Part shown: piece after piece, positions 61,468 through 64,000 of the stretch
How positions within the stretch are numbered: the first letter of the stretch is position 1
Layout of the letters: every line of letters starts with the position of its first letter
Assembly (NCBI GenBank): GCA_007753675.1
Contig: CP036432.1
Coordinates: 6,112,394-6,176,393, forward strand
DNA: 64,000 nucleotides
Origin: Stieleria magnilauensis
GTDB taxonomy: Bacteria > Planctomycetota > Planctomycetia > Pirellulales > Pirellulaceae
Reading direction: 5' to 3'
Notes under the pieces: model-generated
What the model was told of the DNA's origin: nothing
The model's input: the letters and a program-made list of their open reading frames with translations, nothing else
Database searches by the model: none
Translations under genes and position numbers: made by a program

Positions 61468-63516
61468 TCAATCGTCGTCTTGACGGGGTCGATAGGTGGC
61501 GATCACTTCCTCTTGAATATTGGGCGGTGCAGGTTCTTCGTGGCTATGCTCCACTGAGAATGCCCCCGCTCCGCCGGCGATGCTTTTCAACTGATTCGAG
61601 TACGCCTGCAATTCGCTCAGCGGCGCGATGGCCTTGATCACGCAACTGTCCTCTTGCATTTGTGTATCGGTGACACGGGCGCGGCGAACAGACAAGTCAC
61701 TGGTGACGTCACCAAGATATTGACCGGGCACGTGGACTTCCACATTAGCGTAAGGTTCCAACAAAACCGGCTTGGCTTTCAAGACGGCATCGATGAACGC
61801 CTTTCTTCCCGCAGTCATGAAAGCGATCTCCTTGCTGTCGACCTCGTGGTGTTTGCCATCGTAGACTTCGACACGGACGCCGGTCATCGGGTATCCGGCG
61901 ACGGCACCATCGTCGAGCACCTGTCGGATTCCTTTTTCGATCGACGACATGAACTGTTTCGGGATCGAACCGCCGACGGTCTTGTTTTCGAACTCGAACC
62001 CCGTCGGGTGATCTTCCGGCAGCGGCGCGACGCGCAAGTAGACTTCGCCGAACTGTCCTGCACCGCCGGTTTGCTTTTTGTGGCGATAGTGGCCCTCGGC
62101 GGGAAGCGTGATCGTTTCTTTGTAGGCGACCTTGGGCTCCGATGTTTCCAAGTCAATTCCGTACTGGTTGGACAACTTCTCGAGCGTGATCCTGAGATGC
62201 AACTCTCCCAATCCGCGCAACACCGTCTGTTTGGTGGCGGCCACACGCTCCAGGACCAGACAGGGGTCTTCGTCCTGCAGCTTGTGCATCGCGGCGGAAA
62301 ACTTGGCTTCGTCGGCGTGACTTTTCAGTTCCACCGCCAATCCGTACATCGGCTTGGGCAATTCCAGCGGCAGCAACAGTGGCGGGTCTTCGGGAGTCGC
62401 CCCGTCATGCAGGACGCCGTCGAAATGGATCTCATCGATTTTTGAGATCGCACCGATTTCACCGGGTCCGATCGCCTCGGTTTCCTTGTGCTCTTTTCCT
62501 TGCAACCGCATCACGTGGCTGATGCGAAGGGGTTTGCGGCCGTCATCGATGAACAGCTCCGATTTTTGACGGACGATGCCCTGGTGCACGCGGAAGATTC
62601 CCAGCTTTCCGACGTGTTTGTCGGTGGCGACTTGGAAGACGTGGGCGATCGTGGGCTTGCTCGCGTCGAATTCCGTCTTCAGCGGTTGACCGCCTTGGAC
62701 AAAGGGCCGCGGGTTTCCTTCCAAGGGACTTGGCAACAACGAGGCGGTGACGTGGAGCAGATGCTCGATCCCCGCACCGGTCTTGGCCGACGCGTACACG
62801 ATCGGAACCAAATGACCTTCGCGAAGGGCGCATTCGAACGCATCGTGCAATCGGTTCGGGTCGAGTTGGTCGGCACCGGCGTCGAGATACGTCTCGGTCA
62901 GCTGCTCGTCGACCTCGACCACCTGTTCGACGATCTGGGTGTGGGCCGCTTCGGCCGAACTGAACGCGGTCACATCGTGTGCATCGGTCTCGAACACTTC
63001 GACCACGCCCGACAAATCGGGTGTGGGCAGGTTGATCGGCAGGCAGACGTTCCCGAACACCGATCGAATCTGCTTCGTCAGTTTCTCCAGATCGGCCTCC
63101 TGGGCGTCGATCTTGTTGATCAGAATCATCCGCGGCAGGTTCCGGTCGGTCGCCACTTTCATCAGCCGCCGCGTTTCACTTTCGATCCCTTTGACCGCAT
63201 CGATCACGATGACCACCGTTTCGACGGCGGGGAAACAGGCGATGGCGTGGCCGATGAAATCCGACATGCCCGGCGTGTCGATCAAATTGACGCGGTGATG
63301 TTCATGATCAAAATGAACGATGCTCGGGGCGAGCGAATGCTGGTATCGATGCTCCTCTGCCGCGAAGTCGCTGACCGTATTGCCTTCTTCGACCGTGCCG
63401 AGTCGGCTGATTTCGCCGGCGGCGAACAAAAGTCGTTCACAAAGCGTGGTCTTGCCAGATCCAGTCTGACCACAAAAGCAAAGGTTTCGAATCAGTTCTG
63501 GCTTGGGGACGGCCAT
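61468..63516 (-). CDS. Elongation factor G-like GTPase (EF-G2 type)
   Basis: A 682-residue protein. ATG 63516 is chosen because AAGGAG lies about 10 bases upstream; a longer frame to 63600 has no such signal. It has the P-loop CGQTGSGKTTL (EF-G proper has AHIDAGKTT), DTPGMSDF, NKID, then domains II-V: GTP-EFTU-D2, a domain IV with HYRHKKQTGGAGQF and a C-terminal domain. The P-loop variant, shared with EF-G-like proteins of mycobacteria and planctomycetes, suggests a paralogue lacking normal translocase function, perhaps in recycling or stress. The main fusA must be elsewhere. Confidence 0.87.
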   Translation of the reverse strand: MAVPKPELIRNLCFCGQTGSGKTTLCERLLFAAGEISRLGTVEEGNTVSDFAAEEHRYQHSLAPSIVHFDHEHHRVNLIDTPGMSDFIGHAIACFPAVETVVIVIDAVKGIESETRRLMKVATDRNLPRMILINKIDAQEADLEKLTKQIRSVFGNVCLPINLPTPDLSGVVEVFETDAHDVTAFSSAEAAHTQIVEQVVEVDEQLTETYLDAGADQLDPNRLHDAFECALREGHLVPIVYASAKTGAGIEHLLHVTASLLPSPLEGNPRPFVQGGQPLKTEFDASKPTIAHVFQVATDKHVGKLGIFRVHQGIVRQKSELFIDDGRKPLRISHVMRLQGKEHKETEAIGPGEIGAISKIDEIHFDGVLHDGATPEDPPLLLPLELPKPMYGLAVELKSHADEAKFSAAMHKLQDEDPCLVLERVAATKQTVLRGLGELHLRITLEKLSNQYGIDLETSEPKVAYKETITLPAEGHYRHKKQTGGAGQFGEVYLRVAPLPEDHPTGFEFENKTVGGSIPKQFMSSIEKGIRQVLDDGAVAGYPMTGVRVEVYDGKHHEVDSKEIAFMTAGRKAFIDAVLKAKPVLLEPYANVEVHVPGQYLGDVTSDLSVRRARVTDTQMQEDSCVIKAIAPLSELQAYSNQLKSIAGGAGAFSVEHSHEEPAPPNIQEEVIATYRPRQDDD

Positions 63517-63860
63517 CGAAGAGCTCCTTATCAAGTAGGGCCGCACAGGTTTGAACGTGCGTGCCGGGGGTCGACAATCTATCGCAAGCAATGGGATCAC
63601 GCTGGCCCGTGACGATCAATTCGACACCCGAGACGAAGTGTCGCTGCAACGCTGTGCGTCATGTGCACCAACACCGTTTCCCGAGGCGCCTGAAGCGTGT
63701 GGATACGTCACGCCTTGTGCGATAACGCGCGCCCTTTGTCTTCAAAAGCAATGGGCAGAACGTTTTCCGCGGCGGTCAAACCGTCTCCCTCGGACGCAAC
63801 GGACCTGGTCACGGGGTTCCCCTGCACGCGGTGTGCCTCTTTGTCGCGCCAATTGATAGA
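63517..63860. other. Divergent intergenic region, no supported gene
   Basis: 344 bases between the EF-G-like gene and the partial gene at the right edge. Short open frames on both strands overlap here without coding character or ribosome binding sites. I see no RNA gene or strong hairpin. Confidence 0.4.
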
Positions 63861-64000
63861 ATGATGTCGACTCAATCGAACGATCGAGGGTTTAAGCAGA
63901 CGTTGTATCGCGAGCAGGGCGTTGGCACCTATTTGATCGTCGATCCGATTGGAGAGACGGTCCAACGGATCCAACGGAGCGACCCCGCGTGCGTCTCCAT
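63861..64000 (+). CDS. Partial gene at the right window edge
   Basis: An open frame from ATG 63861 runs off the end: MMSTQSNDRGFKQTLYREQG then VGTYLIVDPIGE. The YREQGVGTYLIVDP motif recalls the C-terminal part of Uma2-type (DUF820, PD-(D/E)xK-like) proteins, but the start would then be too close. The frame stays open further upstream without a better start. Real coding is likely; product undetermined. Confidence 0.35.
   Translation, partial: MMSTQSNDRGFKQTLYREQGVGTYLIVDPIGETVQRIQRSDPACVS

Noticed and set aside
63708-63974. Small frame on the - strand at the right edge
   Set aside because: It overlaps the more plausible + strand partial gene at 63861 and shows no domain or ribosome binding site.

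Overview
The window looks like a planctomycete chromosome, probably a Pirellulales (Rhodopirellula-like) lineage. This rests on the gene content (lpxB, an extra EF-G-like GTPase, Pfa-type lipid synthases, a Tat-exported GH29 fucosidase), on the serine-rich phage structural protein, and above all on several families of short palindromic and tandem repeats between and inside genes. The assignment is an inference from style; no rRNA or marker gene is present.

Region 1 (1-15.2 kb, + strand) is the tail half of a siphophage-type prophage or phage-like element: connector, tail-terminator and gp10-like proteins, tail tube, a tail-assembly chaperone with a probable programmed -1 frameshift, a TP901-type tape measure, a distal-tail-like protein and a 905-residue protein with a ~520-residue Ser-rich region. 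Translationally coupled behind it are a GT25-sulfotransferase fusion, two tandem glycosyltransferases, a radical SAM protein and a Pro-rich protein. I read this as a tail appendage with its own glycosylation and sulfation cassette. A terminator follows at 15173-15198. No integrase, capsid or lysis gene is in the window.

Region 2 (15.4-31.2 kb, mainly - strand) is a defence-type island. From promoter side to distal end it holds a small HTH protein, hsdM, hsdS, hsdR, a YgjP-like metallopeptidase, then six genes of mostly unknown role: a GHKL ATPase, a STAS-winged-helix protein, a 126-residue protein, a Cys-rich DUF4417-like protein, an unknown protein and a membrane-tailed alpha/beta hydrolase. 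A PLD-fold protein diverges from the HTH end. The island stops at the 3' end of a tRNA-Asn gene (31231-31303), a typical integration site.

Region 3 (31.6-40.3 kb) is chromosomal background: lpxB carrying an in-frame palindromic insertion, a membrane protein, a 55-bp tandem repeat array, dnaE2 and an RND/MMPL exporter.

Region 4 (40.5-55.5 kb, + strand) is a secondary-lipid/polyketide locus: KS-KS*-ACP-aminotransferase(AOS)-ACP, a 4'-phosphopantetheinyl transferase, a FabL-like reductase, and KS-KS*-AT-C45 acyltransferase-KR-DH. Together these could build an acyl chain, release it by decarboxylative condensation with an amino acid (as in sphingoid-base synthesis) and N-acylate it. The divergent RND protein may export the product.

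Region 5 (55.7-64 kb) has a carotenoid oxygenase, an aldose-epimerase-like protein, an alpha-L-fucosidase, an isoaspartyl peptidase fused to an NTF2-like domain, an EF-G-like GTPase and a truncated gene at the right edge.
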